Made by a program: the position numbers and the translations under genes
In this document: piece after piece, positions 1-8,787 of the stretch
How positions within the stretch are numbered: position 1 is the first letter of the stretch
Layout: every line of letters begins with the position of its first letter
Source: JBFWWW01 sp050245975
GTDB lineage: Bacteria > Pseudomonadota > Alphaproteobacteria > Rhizobiales > Hyphomicrobiaceae
DNA: 39,391 nucleotides
Direction of reading: 5' to 3'
Assembly (NCBI GenBank): GCA_050245975.1
Contig: JBFWWW010000012.1
Coordinates: 1 to 39,391 of the forward strand
Notes under the pieces: model-generated
The model's database searches: none
Told to the model about the DNA's origin: nothing
Seen by the model: the letters and a program-made list of their open reading frames with translations, nothing else

Positions 1-195
1 CGCCGGGAATGAATTCTTGGAGCAGCCCTTGAGCTCGGATGAGGCATAGGACCGGAACGTCGGTGTCGAGAACCGGATGGTGCGGCCGACCGCGCCCGTC
101 GCTTCGGCTGCACCTTCCATCTCCGAGACGAGGCGCGCGTCGAACCCGCCGTCCTCGAGCGCTTCAATCCCGGCAATCCGGTCCATCCAGCTCAT
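1..195 (-). CDS. Partial CDS, N-terminus of a possible radical SAM protein
   Basis: The frame is open from an ATG at 195 to the window edge (65 codons), so only the N-terminus is present. It begins MSWMDRIAGIEAL and contains a stretch reading FSTPTFRSYASSELKGC, which resembles the segment just before the CxxxCxxC cluster of some uncharacterised radical SAM proteins. The cysteine motif itself would lie outside the window, so the family call is only a resemblance. An in-frame ATG at 207 is an alternative start, and neither start has a strong Shine-Dalgarno site. It begins about 50 bases after the stop of the RND exporter on the same strand, so the two probably share a transcript. It is too short to appear as a long ORF. 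Function is unknown. Confidence 0.4.
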   Translation of the reverse strand, partial: MSWMDRIAGIEALEDGGFDARLVSEMEGAAEATGAVGRTIRFSTPTFRSYASSELKGCSKNSFPA

Positions 196-252
196 GCGAA
201 GGATCATATTCGCAAACTTGAATATTTGAAAAGGGTCCCCCGCGCCGAGGGC

Positions 253-2589
253 TCAAATCCCGTGGCGGATGGGCCATATGCGCCGCGCTAGCGCGACCGT
301 GGCGGGCAGAAAGACGAGATCGCCGATCAGCGACGCCAGCAGCGTCATCGCGCACACGCCGCCGAACAGCCGCAGCGACGGCAGGTCGGAGAACACCGTC
401 ACGCCGAGCCCGAAGGCGAGCACGATGGTCGTCAGGATGATGGCGGGGCCGACCAGGACGCGCGCCTCGCGGATGGCGTGCACGGGGTCTTCGTCCGGCT
501 TTTCCTGCCGTCGCAGGCGATTGAGGAAATGGATCAGCGAGTCGATGCCGAGCCCGAAGATGACGATCAGCGCGACGACGCTCGAGAACTCGAGCCCGCG
601 GCCGAGCAGTGCGAGCCCCGCGCCGGCGGCGACGACGGGGAACATGCCCGGCAGCACGCTGATGAGCCCCACGAAGACCGACCGGAAGGCGACGCCGAGC
701 AGGATCGCCACCAGGATCACCTCGATGGCGAGCGCGTGATCGAGCTGCTCGATCAGGCGTGCGCTGTTGCGCGCAGCGATCGCGGGCAGTCCGGTGACGA
801 AGATCTGATAGCCGGGATGCGCGGCGCGGACAGGGTCGAGGGCCTTGTCGATTTTCTCGATCACCGGGAGGATCTGGCTCGCATCGATATCCGGCAGCCG
901 CCCGGTGACGAGAACCGCATTCTCCTCCTTGGCGATGAAGCGCCGGACAAGGTGCTCCGGCAGCAGGTTCACGTACTTCTTGACCGTCTCGATCCGGTCG
1001 TCGCCCGCCTCCTTCAGCCAGCGGCGCAGGGATTCGAGCGACCACACGTTGCCGAGCCCCGCCACCTTCTCCAGCACCTGCTGCGTTTCAGCGATGACAT
1101 CGAGCGTGGCCGGCGTGAAGAGCTTGTCGGCGCCGTCGGTCTGGCCCGCATCGCCCCACTTGATCATGACATGCACCGGATTGGCGCCGGTCAGCTTCTG
1201 GTCGAGACGGTCCGTCGCCTTGAGCGCCTGCTCGCGATCGGGCACCTGATCGGCCAGGCGATAACGCGGCTCGAGCGAGAAATGCGCCACCGTGAACCCC
1301 GCGGCCAGCACAACGCCCAGGATGGAATAAAGCACGGGGCGGTGCACCACGCGGTCCACGACCCAGCCGACGAACTCGGCCAGCGCGTGCATGGCCCTGT
1401 CGGCCGGCGCCGCCGCCCGCGACAGCGTGTCCTCGTGGCGAATGAGCGCCAAGCCGAGCAACGGCAGGACCCCGATCACGGCGACGTATGAGACCAGGAC
1501 AGCAAGCGCTCCGGCCTGACCGAAGGTGCGGATCAGACCTGAATCGGAGAACAGCAGCGCGATGAACGACAGCAAAGCCGTGCCATGCGCGAGCACGCAG
1601 GCAGGTCCAACGACGCGCAGCGCAAACGCCAGGGCCTCGCGTTTGCTGTCGCCTTCCCGCAGCCGGTCGCGGATGGCGTACGTCATCTGCATGCTGTCGG
1701 CAAAACCCATCACCATGACCAGCGGCGTCATGACGTTGAGGAACAGGTTGAGACGGAACCCGATCCAGCCGAGCAGTCCCAGCGACCACACCACCGCCAG
1801 GATCGGAGGCAGCGCCGCGATGAGCATGAGCGAGAGGCGGCGGAAGAACACGATGGCGATGGCTGCGCCGAACACCAGCCCGAGACCGTTGTAGACGAGC
1901 TGGTCGCGCTCCACCGCGTTGCGGATTTCGAGTTGCATGACCGGCGCGCCGGTCAGCTGCGCCTTGAGGCCGACAGGCGCGAGATCCTTTTCCGCTGCGG
2001 TGCGGATGGCGCCAATGACGGCCTTTGCGCCCTCGTCACGCACCACATCGCGGTCGAGCGACAGCACGGCCAGCGCCAGCGTGCCGTCGGGAGACAGGAA
2101 TTTGCCGGCGACGATATCGTTGTCGCGCATCGCCTTCACCGCGGCATCGAACTCCGCGCCCTCCGGCAGCGGATCGGGCATGATCGGCGCCGCATATCCC
2201 GTCGCGTCGGGCTTGCCGCGCGCCGAGAGCATCGAGACAAGCCCTGCGACGCCATCGGCAAGCTGCAGGTCCGTCATGGTGCGGGCAAAGGCGTCGAGCT
2301 GTGGCCGCTTCAGGAGGTCCTTACCTTCCACCACCAGCAAAACGTCGTACTCGCTGGACGGAAAGCGGTGATCGATCTCCTCGTAGCGGCGGAATTCCAG
2401 CGTGTTGGTGCGGAAGAGTTCCGAAAGCGAGTCATCGACCTTGAGGCGCGCCAGCCCGAAGGCGGCGGCGACCGACAGAACGGCAATGACCGCGAGCGCG
2501 ACGATCGGAGCCGAAAGGGAAACCAGGCCGAGACGCTCCAAGCCGAAAGTCACCGCGTGCGCCCGCTCTGGCGCGTCCTGCCCGGTCAT
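253..2589 (-). CDS. RND superfamily (MMPL-type) exporter
   Basis: A 778-residue inner-membrane protein with the duplicated RND layout. One N-terminal helix (about residues 24-50) is followed by a roughly 180-residue periplasmic domain and a five-helix bundle (about 230-390). Then comes a second helix near 420, a second periplasmic domain and a terminal five-helix bundle (about 620-770). The segment GFADSMQMTYAIRDR near residue 295 has the conserved acidic residue of helix 4 in RND/MMPL and SecDF-like proteins, suggesting proton-driven export. Such single-chain MMPL proteins often move lipids or hydrophobic compounds in Gram-negative bacteria; the substrate here is not evident. The ATG at 2589 follows a GGGGAGG site. 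The next gene on the strand is the possible radical SAM protein. HpnN is a relative, but no hopanoid genes are nearby, so I do not call it HpnN. Confidence 0.85.
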   Translation of the reverse strand: MTGQDAPERAHAVTFGLERLGLVSLSAPIVALAVIAVLSVAAAFGLARLKVDDSLSELFRTNTLEFRRYEEIDHRFPSSEYDVLLVVEGKDLLKRPQLDAFARTMTDLQLADGVAGLVSMLSARGKPDATGYAAPIMPDPLPEGAEFDAAVKAMRDNDIVAGKFLSPDGTLALAVLSLDRDVVRDEGAKAVIGAIRTAAEKDLAPVGLKAQLTGAPVMQLEIRNAVERDQLVYNGLGLVFGAAIAIVFFRRLSLMLIAALPPILAVVWSLGLLGWIGFRLNLFLNVMTPLVMVMGFADSMQMTYAIRDRLREGDSKREALAFALRVVGPACVLAHGTALLSFIALLFSDSGLIRTFGQAGALAVLVSYVAVIGVLPLLGLALIRHEDTLSRAAAPADRAMHALAEFVGWVVDRVVHRPVLYSILGVVLAAGFTVAHFSLEPRYRLADQVPDREQALKATDRLDQKLTGANPVHVMIKWGDAGQTDGADKLFTPATLDVIAETQQVLEKVAGLGNVWSLESLRRWLKEAGDDRIETVKKYVNLLPEHLVRRFIAKEENAVLVTGRLPDIDASQILPVIEKIDKALDPVRAAHPGYQIFVTGLPAIAARNSARLIEQLDHALAIEVILVAILLGVAFRSVFVGLISVLPGMFPVVAAGAGLALLGRGLEFSSVVALIVIFGLGIDSLIHFLNRLRRQEKPDEDPVHAIREARVLVGPAIILTTIVLAFGLGVTVFSDLPSLRLFGGVCAMTLLASLIGDLVFLPATVALARRIWPIRHGI

Positions 2590-2714
2590 TGCTCTTTATC
2601 CTCCCCGGTGGTCGACCGACATCGCGGTGCAGCCCCACCTGCGCGAGCATGGCCGGATTCGCACGCCAGCGCATGGTGGCGTGCCGCCGGGATCGAGGCA
2701 AGCCTGGCTTCGCA

Positions 2715-3815
2715 TCAGGAAATGACCGCCTGCACGATGGCATCGATCTCGGGACGCACCGGCCCGGCATTCGGTTCGTCGGCCAAATGCGTGAGCCAGG
2801 CAGGTTGGCGGTCTTCTGTGTCGATAAGGTCACAATCGAGCGCCGCCAGCGCGGTCACCGCTTCTGCGGGTAAGTGCTCGGGAATCGCGACGCCCGAAAG
2901 CCGGCACCACAGCCCGGCCCAGGCACGTGCCGCAGTCCAGGGGTTATAGCCGCCCCCGCCGAGCACGACTGCCCGGGGCGAAAGCGATACGAGGCCCATG
3001 ACGGCATCCCACAGCGCCGTGTTGGACAGCGCCATGGTGGACAGAGGGTCGCCGGCGAGACTGTCGCAGCCGCACGTGATGACGACGGCCTGAGGCGCAA
3101 AGCGCTGCGCGAGCGGAAGCACGGCGCCATCAACCAGCCTTCCGAACTCGGTGTCGTTGAGGCGTGGCGGAACAGGCAAATTGCGTGCGCGACCCTCGCG
3201 ACGATCTGTGAGCGCGCCGGTGCCGGGCCAGCGGCCGGCCTCGTGGACCGAAATCGTCAGAACGCGCGGGTCACCGGCAAAGGCATCCTCCACGCCATCG
3301 CCGTGATGCGCGTCGAGATCGACATAGAGCACCCGCTGCAGGCCGGCATCGAGCAGCGTCAGGAGCGCGAACACCGGATCGTTGAGATAGCAGAAGCCGG
3401 CGGCACGGCCGGGCCGGCCATGGTGCGTGCCTCCGGCGGGATGGAACGCGATCGCTCCCTCGAGCGCGATCCGCGCGGCGAGTATCGACCCGCCAACGGT
3501 TGCCCGTGCCCTGTCCCACAACCCCTCGAACAGCGGGCACTCCATGGAGCCGAGCCCCGTCGCCAAACGCTGCTCCGGACTTATGCTTCGCGCGGCCGCA
3601 GCCTCGGCGAGCGTGCGCACGTAGCCTTCATCATGGAAGCGCAGCAGCTCCGGCACGTCCGCAAGCGGACAGCGAACTATCGCCTCGCGCTCCAAGGCGC
3701 CCACCGCGCAGGCCAGGTCGATCACGGCGGCGTGGCTGCGGCTCGACAACGGATGGTGCCGGCCGAAGCCCGGGCGCTGGAATACCGGATGTGAGAGGAA
3801 GGCGGCACGGCGCAT
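2715..3815 (-). CDS. Histone deacetylase family amidohydrolase (class I / AcuC type)
   Basis: A 366-residue zinc amidohydrolase of the arginase/deacetylase fold. The active-site set is intact: tandem histidines 131-132 (GGTHHGRPG), zinc ligands Asp168 and His170 in YVDLDAHHGDG, the third ligand Asp256 in DSLAGDP, and the transition-state tyrosine 290 in LGGGGYNP. Bacterial members remove acetyl groups from lysine in proteins (AcuC acting on acetyl-CoA synthetase), from acetylpolyamines or from other amides. The sequence alone does not choose among these. It stands alone, with 125 bases to the RND exporter and a divergent tusA gene on the other side. The ATG at 3815 has no strong Shine-Dalgarno site, so the start is somewhat uncertain. 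Confidence 0.88.
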   Translation of the reverse strand: MRRAAFLSHPVFQRPGFGRHHPLSSRSHAAVIDLACAVGALEREAIVRCPLADVPELLRFHDEGYVRTLAEAAAARSISPEQRLATGLGSMECPLFEGLWDRARATVGGSILAARIALEGAIAFHPAGGTHHGRPGRAAGFCYLNDPVFALLTLLDAGLQRVLYVDLDAHHGDGVEDAFAGDPRVLTISVHEAGRWPGTGALTDRREGRARNLPVPPRLNDTEFGRLVDGAVLPLAQRFAPQAVVITCGCDSLAGDPLSTMALSNTALWDAVMGLVSLSPRAVVLGGGGYNPWTAARAWAGLWCRLSGVAIPEHLPAEAVTALAALDCDLIDTEDRQPAWLTHLADEPNAGPVRPEIDAIVQAVIS

Positions 3816-3915
3816 GCGGTGCGGCTTGCCAGTTGCGTTGACCGTTGTACCATTCTATTCGAAAGTATTGATATGACCCGGCGCATCCCGCTGGAAGCGG
3901 ATTTTGGGGGCTGAC

Positions 3916-4143
3916 ATGGCGGACAAGACTCTCGACACCAAGGGGCTCAATTGCCCGCTGCCGATCCTGAAGGCGAAAAAGGCCCTCTCCGAGCTGCCCC
4001 CCGGCAGCACCCTCGAGGTACTTGCGACGGACCCCGGCGCGGTCGCCGACTTCCAGGCGTTCTGCAAGACCACAGGCAACACCCTGGTCGAGCAATCGGA
4101 AGGCGACGGCGTCTACCGCTTCGTTCTCAAGCGTTCAGCCTGA
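3916..4143 (+). CDS. tusA: TusA-family sulfur carrier protein
   Basis: A 75-residue protein of the TusA/SirA family. These small cytoplasmic proteins carry sulfur as a persulfide on one cysteine, for tRNA thiolation, molybdenum cofactor or other sulfur-transfer pathways. The signature CPLPILKAKKAL follows the N-terminal DTKGLN, and the cysteine is at residue 13. The C-terminal half (FCKTTGNTLVE, then a short strand) matches the family's two-layer fold, and the length is normal. I prefer the ATG at 3916, which has a G-rich site six bases upstream, over an in-frame TTG at 3904. It is divergent from the deacetylase gene and converges on the TPR gene with 8 bases between stops. No other sulfur-relay genes are adjacent, so the exact pathway is open. 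Confidence 0.9.
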   Translation: MADKTLDTKGLNCPLPILKAKKALSELPPGSTLEVLATDPGAVADFQAFCKTTGNTLVEQSEGDGVYRFVLKRSA

Positions 4144-4151
4144 TCCCGGCC

Positions 4152-5381
4152 TTATGGCTCCGCTCCCAGCCGCTTGAGAGCGTCACGGCTTCCTTCAAGG
4201 CTCGGATCATTCGCCAGCGCGCGGCGGAAATCGGCGATCGCTTCCTGGGACCGGCCCATTGCCTCGAAGATGTGTCCGCGCGTGTCCAGAGCAGCCGGAT
4301 GATCGGGGCGCAATTCCAGCGCCTGCTCCGCGTCGGGCAAACCGGCCGCCGCGTGCCCGGCCTTGAATTGCGACCATGCGCGGCCGTTGAGCGCCACCAC
4401 GTTGCGCGGGTTGAGACGAATTAAAGCCGAGAAGTCCGCGATCGCTTTCTCGTGCTCGTTGCGGTCGGCATAGACCAATGCCCGCTCGTTGTAGGCGCTC
4501 GGGCTTTTCGGGCTGAGCTTGATGGCCGTCGTGAAGTCGGCAATCGCCTTGTCCTTGTTTCCCATGTCCTTGTAGACGCGGCCTCGGTCGAGATAGACCG
4601 CGGCAAGCTCCGGCCCCAGCGTGATGGCGGTCGTGTAGTCGGCCAGCGATCCATCGAAATTGCGTACAGCGGCGCGGGTCTTCGCGCGGCCTATGAGCGC
4701 CGTCAGGATCTTGCTGTCGAGCGCCAGCGCCTTGTCGTAGTCGGCAAGAGCAGCCTCATACTGCTTCTTGTCGGACAGAGCCGTGGCACGGCCGACGTAG
4801 TAGGACGCCTTTTTCGGATCGAGGCGTATGGCCTGCGTATAGTCGGCAATCGCCTGATCAGGATTGCCGACCGAACGGTAGGCATCGCCGCGGCCCTGAA
4901 AGGCGGCGCCAAGCTGCGAGTCGAGCGCAATCGCCCGACCGAAATCCTCGATGGCACGCTCCGCCTGAGCCGTATCACGGAAAACGAGCGCGCGCTCGGC
5001 GTAGGCCGGCGCGAAGCGCGGATCGAGCGTGATCGACTTGTTGCAATCGGCCATCGCCCGCTCGTCGTCGCCGGTGGCGCGGTGGGAGACTGCACGGACA
5101 AGGTAGAATCCGGCGTTGCGCGGCGCGCTGCGGATCGCTTCGTTGATATCGGCGAGCGCCGATTCATGCTTGCCGAGCGCCTGGTAGGCCTTGGCGCGCT
5201 TGGATCGCGCCAGAGCGCGGGCCTCCTCGCTCAGCCCTTTGCTACCGATCACCGCCGTGCAGCCGCGGACGACCTTAGCCGGTTCCTCCGCATCGCACTC
5301 GCGCGTCCCTTCAGCGAGGACCACGCCTGGCGAAACCACCGCCATGACGACGAAGGCGGTCAACGTTCTCATGTGCCGCAT
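4152..5381 (-). CDS. Secreted tetratricopeptide repeat protein
   Basis: With the start at 5381 the product has 409 residues. It opens with a signal peptide (MRHMRTLTAFVVMAVVSPG, then VVLA), so it is probably periplasmic. A short cysteine-containing segment (TRECDAEEPAKVVRGC) follows, as in many rhizobial TPR proteins. About nine or ten tandem 34-residue TPR units then run to the C-terminus, with repeated patterns such as ALADYDKAL and AIADFTTAI. TPR arrays mediate protein-protein contact; the partner is unknown. An ATG at 5372 is equally possible, and the open frame extends upstream without signal-peptide character. It converges with tusA and is divergent from the aldo/keto reductase. The family is clear, the biological role is not. 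Confidence 0.85.
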   Translation of the reverse strand: MRHMRTLTAFVVMAVVSPGVVLAEGTRECDAEEPAKVVRGCTAVIGSKGLSEEARALARSKRAKAYQALGKHESALADINEAIRSAPRNAGFYLVRAVSHRATGDDERAMADCNKSITLDPRFAPAYAERALVFRDTAQAERAIEDFGRAIALDSQLGAAFQGRGDAYRSVGNPDQAIADYTQAIRLDPKKASYYVGRATALSDKKQYEAALADYDKALALDSKILTALIGRAKTRAAVRNFDGSLADYTTAITLGPELAAVYLDRGRVYKDMGNKDKAIADFTTAIKLSPKSPSAYNERALVYADRNEHEKAIADFSALIRLNPRNVVALNGRAWSQFKAGHAAAGLPDAEQALELRPDHPAALDTRGHIFEAMGRSQEAIADFRRALANDPSLEGSRDALKRLGAEP

Positions 5382-5533
5382 GCATTGCCCCACAAAATCC
5401 GCTGCACATCTTACCAACATTAGCACGCGCGCTCCGCCTGTGCATCGGGGCCCCGCGCCGGTCCTCATATTTGATGTGGACTTGCAACAACTGAGGACGC
5501 AGGTTGTGTCGCGAAACGGCACCCGGAGGGACC

Positions 5534-6556
5534 ATGTCGAAAATGCGCTATCGCGCGCTCGGTCGAAGCGGGGCGAAGGTATCGGAACTGTGCCTTGGAA
5601 CAATGATGTTCGGGGGACCGACAAGCGACTCCGAAGCCCGCAGGATCGTCGATCATGCCTTCGATCACGGCGTAAATTTCATCGATACTGCGAATGCTTA
5701 TACCGAGGGACGGTCCGAGGAGACGGTCGGCCGGACCATCGCGGAAACGCGAAACCGCTGGATTGTCGCCACCAAGGTCTACAATCCGATGGGGCCCGGC
5801 ATAAACGACAGGAGGCTGTCCCGCGTCCACCTGGTCTCCGCCCTCGATGCCAGCCTGAAGCGGCTCAAGACCGACCATGTCGACCTCTACTATGTGCATA
5901 GGGTGGATGAGGAAACTCCGTGGGAGAACCTCGTCGCCACGTTCGGCAACTTCATCGCGCAGGGGAAGATTCGCGAGTGGGGTCTGTCGAACGTCCGGGG
6001 ATGGCAAATCGCGCTCGTGTGCGATCTGTGCCGCCAGATGAACGTCCCCCGCCCGGCGGCCCTGCAGCCTTACTACAATCTTCTCAACCGGCAGCCCGAG
6101 GTGGAATTGTTGCCGGCTGCGGCGCACTACGGCATTGGCGTTGTTCCTTACAGCCCCATCGCCAGGGGCGTTCTTTCAGGAAAATATTCTCTCAACGCAA
6201 CGCCCCTGACAGGAAGCCGGGCCGGCAGGCAGGACAAGCGCATGCTCGAAACGGAGTGGCGTCCGGAGAGCCTGGAGATTGCGGGAAAGCTCAAGGCGCA
6301 TGTCGACGCGCGCGGTATCGGGCTTGTGCCGTGGGCGGTCGCCTGGGTGCTGAACAACCGGACCGTGAGCTCGACGATTGCCGGCCCGCGCACCTTCGAG
6401 CAGTGGGAAAGCTACCTGCCGGCGCTCAGCTATGCTTGGACAAAGGAGGACGAGGACATCGTCGACAGCCTCGTGACCCCGGGCCATGCCTCCACCCCGG
6501 GCTATAACGACCCGGCCTATCCCCTGACCGGTCGCTTTTCGCGACTGACGGGCTGA
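5534..6556 (+). CDS. Aldo/keto reductase
   Basis: A 340-residue NADPH-dependent oxidoreductase with a TIM-barrel fold. The catalytic tetrad is complete: Asp51 (FIDTANAY), Tyr56, Lys81 (IVATKVY) and His122 (DLYYVHRVD). The C-terminal segment SSTIAGPRTFEQW matches the cofactor phosphate-binding region of the YajO/YghZ/AKR11-like bacterial members. Length is normal. The ATG at 5534 has a GGAGGG site four bases upstream and is preferred over an upstream in-frame start at 5504. The gene is monocistronic, divergent from the TPR gene and convergent with a small membrane-protein gene. The substrate cannot be deduced; related enzymes reduce sugars, aldehydes or xenobiotics. Confidence 0.92.
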   Translation: MSKMRYRALGRSGAKVSELCLGTMMFGGPTSDSEARRIVDHAFDHGVNFIDTANAYTEGRSEETVGRTIAETRNRWIVATKVYNPMGPGINDRRLSRVHLVSALDASLKRLKTDHVDLYYVHRVDEETPWENLVATFGNFIAQGKIREWGLSNVRGWQIALVCDLCRQMNVPRPAALQPYYNLLNRQPEVELLPAAAHYGIGVVPYSPIARGVLSGKYSLNATPLTGSRAGRQDKRMLETEWRPESLEIAGKLKAHVDARGIGLVPWAVAWVLNNRTVSSTIAGPRTFEQWESYLPALSYAWTKEDEDIVDSLVTPGHASTPGYNDPAYPLTGRFSRLTG

Positions 6557-6567
6557 CGGCCGCCAGC

Positions 6568-6735
6568 CTAGGCCGGGCTGACGTGGAAGATGAAGTAGTA
6601 AAGGACACCGGCTCCGATCACCGCCAGCAGGGCAAGGGAAACAACCAGCACAACGAGGTTGTCCAGGGGACCGGTCCCCTGGCGAACGCGTTCCGTTTCA
6701 GTTGTCTTCAGCTTGCCTTGACGCCGTGGCCACAT
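6568..6735 (-). CDS. Small single-pass membrane protein, unknown function
   Basis: A 55-residue protein starting at the ATG at 6735, which has an AAGGAG site eight bases upstream. The first 27 residues are polar and basic (MWPRRQGKLKTTETERVRQG). They are followed by one strong transmembrane helix, about residues 30-50, with the sequence NLVVLVVSLALLAVIGAGVL. The tail is short (YYFIFHVSPA). The charge pattern predicts the N-terminus in the cytoplasm. The open frame extends upstream to 6870, but that extension looks non-coding. It converges with the aldo/keto reductase (11 bases between stops). I do not recognise the family. Confidence 0.6.
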   Translation of the reverse strand: MWPRRQGKLKTTETERVRQGTGPLDNLVVLVVSLALLAVIGAGVLYYFIFHVSPA

Positions 6736-6872
6736 GCCCTGCTCCTTGTCCGCGGACGTCACGAGGTGCGGTCCCACAGCCCCAATGGCGCCCTGACCCT
6801 GTCGGGGGCCACAAACTCCGTAGCTGCCCCATCGCGTGACAAACGCCCCGGCCCCCCAGCGTGTTCCCAACC

Positions 6873-6901
6873 TTGACCCGGCGCGAGAGCGCGTCTAGGA
6901 C
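6873..6901 (+). promoter_or_regulatory. Sigma-70-type promoter of tRNA-Val
   Basis: A TTGACC -35 hexamer at 6873-6878 and a TAGGAC -10 hexamer at 6896-6901 are separated by 17 bases. The predicted transcript starts a few bases before the mature tRNA at 6913. The -35 is near consensus; the -10 is moderate. Confidence 0.6.
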
Positions 6902-6912
6902 ACTGCGGCCGG

Positions 6913-6987
6913 GGGCGCGTAGCTCAGCGGGAGAGCACTCCCTTCACACGGGAGGGGTCACAGGTTCAATCCCTGTCGCGCCCACCA
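6913..6987 (+). tRNA. tRNA-Val (anticodon CAC)
   Basis: A full cloverleaf is visible. The acceptor arms GGGCGCG (6913-6919) and CGCGCCC (6977-6983) pair perfectly. The D arm is built on GCTC/GAGC. The anticodon stem CTCCC/GGGAG encloses the loop TTCACAC with anticodon CAC at 6945-6947. The T arm contains GGTTCAATCCC. The 3' ACCA end is encoded (6984-6987). It reads GUG valine codons. A promoter lies directly upstream; no clear terminator was seen downstream. Confidence 0.97.
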
Positions 6988-7060
6988 TTACTCTTCCCCC
7001 TCACAGTCCTGCTCGCGCTCATCCCGCGCTGCGCCGTCGCCGCGCGTGTCCGCGCGGGCC

Positions 7061-7357
7061 TCAGTGCAGGTAGAAGCGCGAAGCCGGTCCCACCGCCAAC
7101 CCCGGAGCGAGCCATAAGCTGAAGGGATACGCCCCCGGCGCGACAAGCCAAGCCGCCAGCGACGGCGCCCACAGCACGAGCCGCAGCGCCGCCGACAGAA
7201 GAGCTGCCGGCTGAAGGAGCAGCAGCGCGCTCAGGCGCTGACCCAGCGGCGCGCTGGCTTCGACGAGAAGCGGCCAGGCAAAGCTTCCCCACACGACAAC
7301 AGCCAGCACTGTGCCGATCTTCAGATAGATGACGAGCAATCGTTTCGCCAGTTGCAC
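7061..7357 (-). CDS. Hypothetical membrane protein
   Basis: A 98-residue hydrophobic protein from a GTG start at 7357. One helix covers about residues 8-30 (VIYLKIGTVLAVVVWGSFAW). A second hydrophobic stretch spans about 40-75 (LSALLLLQPAALLSAALRLV), and the tail ends near GPASRFYLH. This fits two or three membrane passes. The Shine-Dalgarno site (GGTGGG) is rather far from the start. It lies between the tRNA and the divergent MFS gene. Other frames here read as arginine/alanine-rich shadows, whereas this one has normal membrane-protein composition. I do not recognise a named family. Confidence 0.6.
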   Translation of the reverse strand: MQLAKRLLVIYLKIGTVLAVVVWGSFAWPLLVEASAPLGQRLSALLLLQPAALLSAALRLVLWAPSLAAWLVAPGAYPFSLWLAPGLAVGPASRFYLH

Positions 7358-7381
7358 GGCGAGCGCCCACCGTCAGGTTGC

Positions 7382-7413
7382 AAATCCATGGTGCCCCAAA
7401 TCCATGGTGCCCC
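7382..7413. repeat. Tandem duplication of a 16-base unit
   Basis: The unit AAATCCATGGTGCCCC occurs twice head to tail (7382-7397 and 7398-7413) with no mismatch. It lies in the divergent gap between the small membrane-protein gene and the MFS gene. Each copy includes the palindrome CCATGG. Confidence 0.9.
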
Positions 7414-7518
7414 GACGTGATGCTAAACCTCTCCGGCGACGGCGTCAGCTTGCCGGCGGCCTGTCGAAGGACTAGCGTCGCGGGCCGATTCCGGCGTCTC
7501 TGGTTGGGGAAACGTATC

Positions 7519-8769
7519 GTGGCGGACTGGCATCTCTGGCTGCCGCCGGCCCTGTCGAAGCCGCGGTTCCGGCTCTACGTCGCGGGCCACACCATCTCGG
7601 TTCTGGGCGGCTGGTTCCAGCAGGTGGCCTTGTCCTGGCTGGTTTACCGGCTGACGGGGTCGATCTTCTTCCTCGGCCTGACGGGATTCTTGCTCAATAT
7701 TTTCTACCTCCTCCTGGGCCCGGTGACGGGAGCCGCGGCGGATCGCTTGCCGAGATTGCCGCTTCTCATAGGCGTGGATGTCATCCTGGCGGGGCTCGCC
7801 TCGCTGCTGGCCGCGGTCGCGCTTTCCGGCGTCACGGATATCCGGGTCTATCTGGCGCTTGCCACCCTGATCGGCATCGCGAACGCCTTCGAGATGCCGG
7901 TGCGCCAGACGCTCTTCAAGGACATCGTCGAGGACAAGGCGCTCGTTGCGAGCGCCGTTGCCGTCAGCGCCATGGTCTTCAACGTCGGGCGCATGCTCGG
8001 ACCCGCCCTTGCCGGCCTGCTGCTGATCTACGTCTCCGAGGCGTGGTGCTTCCTGATCAATGCGGTGAGCTTCGGGGCCATAATCGGCGCCCTGCTCGCG
8101 ATGCGGCTGCCGCGCCACACGGCGGCCGCGACCACCCTGCCGGGGCCGCGGGGCTTTCGCGAGAGCTTTGCGGTGCTCGCCACCTTTCCAGCCGTGCGCT
8201 ACCTGCTCCCGACCGTCGTCGCCGTCGGGCTTTTCGCGACGCCCTACGTGCATCTGATGCCCTCCATTGCCGCCCGCTTCTTCGACGGCTCCTCATGGAC
8301 CATGGGCACCCTGATGAGCGCGGCAGGCGTCGGCGCGCTGGCGGCAGCCACCTATCTTTCGCTGCAGCCGTCCTACGGCCGCCAGCTTCGCGTTCTCACG
8401 GCGGCACCGCTGGGCGTCGGCCTCGCGCTGGTGGCATTCTCGTGGTCGCGCATCCTGCCGCTGTCGATCCTGCTCGTTGCGACAATGGCTGCCTGCATCC
8501 TGCTGTCGGTCAACGCGACCAACGCCATGCTGCAGCTTTCGGTGCCCGATGCGTGGCGTGGCCGCGCCATCGCGCTCTACAGCATGTCGTTTGCCGGCAC
8601 GGCACCAATCGGCGGCCTGCTGGCAGGCACGGTGGCGGAGCACCTGGGGCTCACGGCGACGCTGACGATGAACGGGTGCCTGATCGTCGCCGCCGGCCTC
8701 CTCGCACGCTGGCGGCTGCACAACCACCCCGAAGCCGTGCGCGGACTGCGGCGCAGCCTGGGACGCTAG
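7519..8769 (+). CDS. MFS transporter, EntS/MFS_3-like exporter
   Basis: From the GTG at 7519, which has a GGGGA site eight bases upstream, this is a 416-residue inner-membrane protein with about twelve transmembrane helices. The N-terminal segment RFRLYVAGHTISVLGGWFQQ, followed by VALSWLVYRLTGS, is characteristic of the MFS_3/EntS branch. So are the segments GLTGFLLNIFYLLLGPVTGA and NAFEMPVRQTLFKD. EntS exports the siderophore enterobactin; other members export macrolides or small secondary products. No siderophore synthesis genes are present, so the substrate is unknown. The frame is open from 7378 and an ATG at 7420 is possible, but the extension does not resemble a transporter N-terminus. 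It ends 18 bases before the convergent agmatinase stop. Confidence 0.88.
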   Translation: MADWHLWLPPALSKPRFRLYVAGHTISVLGGWFQQVALSWLVYRLTGSIFFLGLTGFLLNIFYLLLGPVTGAAADRLPRLPLLIGVDVILAGLASLLAAVALSGVTDIRVYLALATLIGIANAFEMPVRQTLFKDIVEDKALVASAVAVSAMVFNVGRMLGPALAGLLLIYVSEAWCFLINAVSFGAIIGALLAMRLPRHTAAATTLPGPRGFRESFAVLATFPAVRYLLPTVVAVGLFATPYVHLMPSIAARFFDGSSWTMGTLMSAAGVGALAAATYLSLQPSYGRQLRVLTAAPLGVGLALVAFSWSRILPLSILLVATMAACILLSVNATNAMLQLSVPDAWRGRAIALYSMSFAGTAPIGGLLAGTVAEHLGLTATLTMNGCLIVAAGLLARWRLHNHPEAVRGLRRSLGR

Positions 8770-8787
8770 GTCAACGGTCAGACACCG

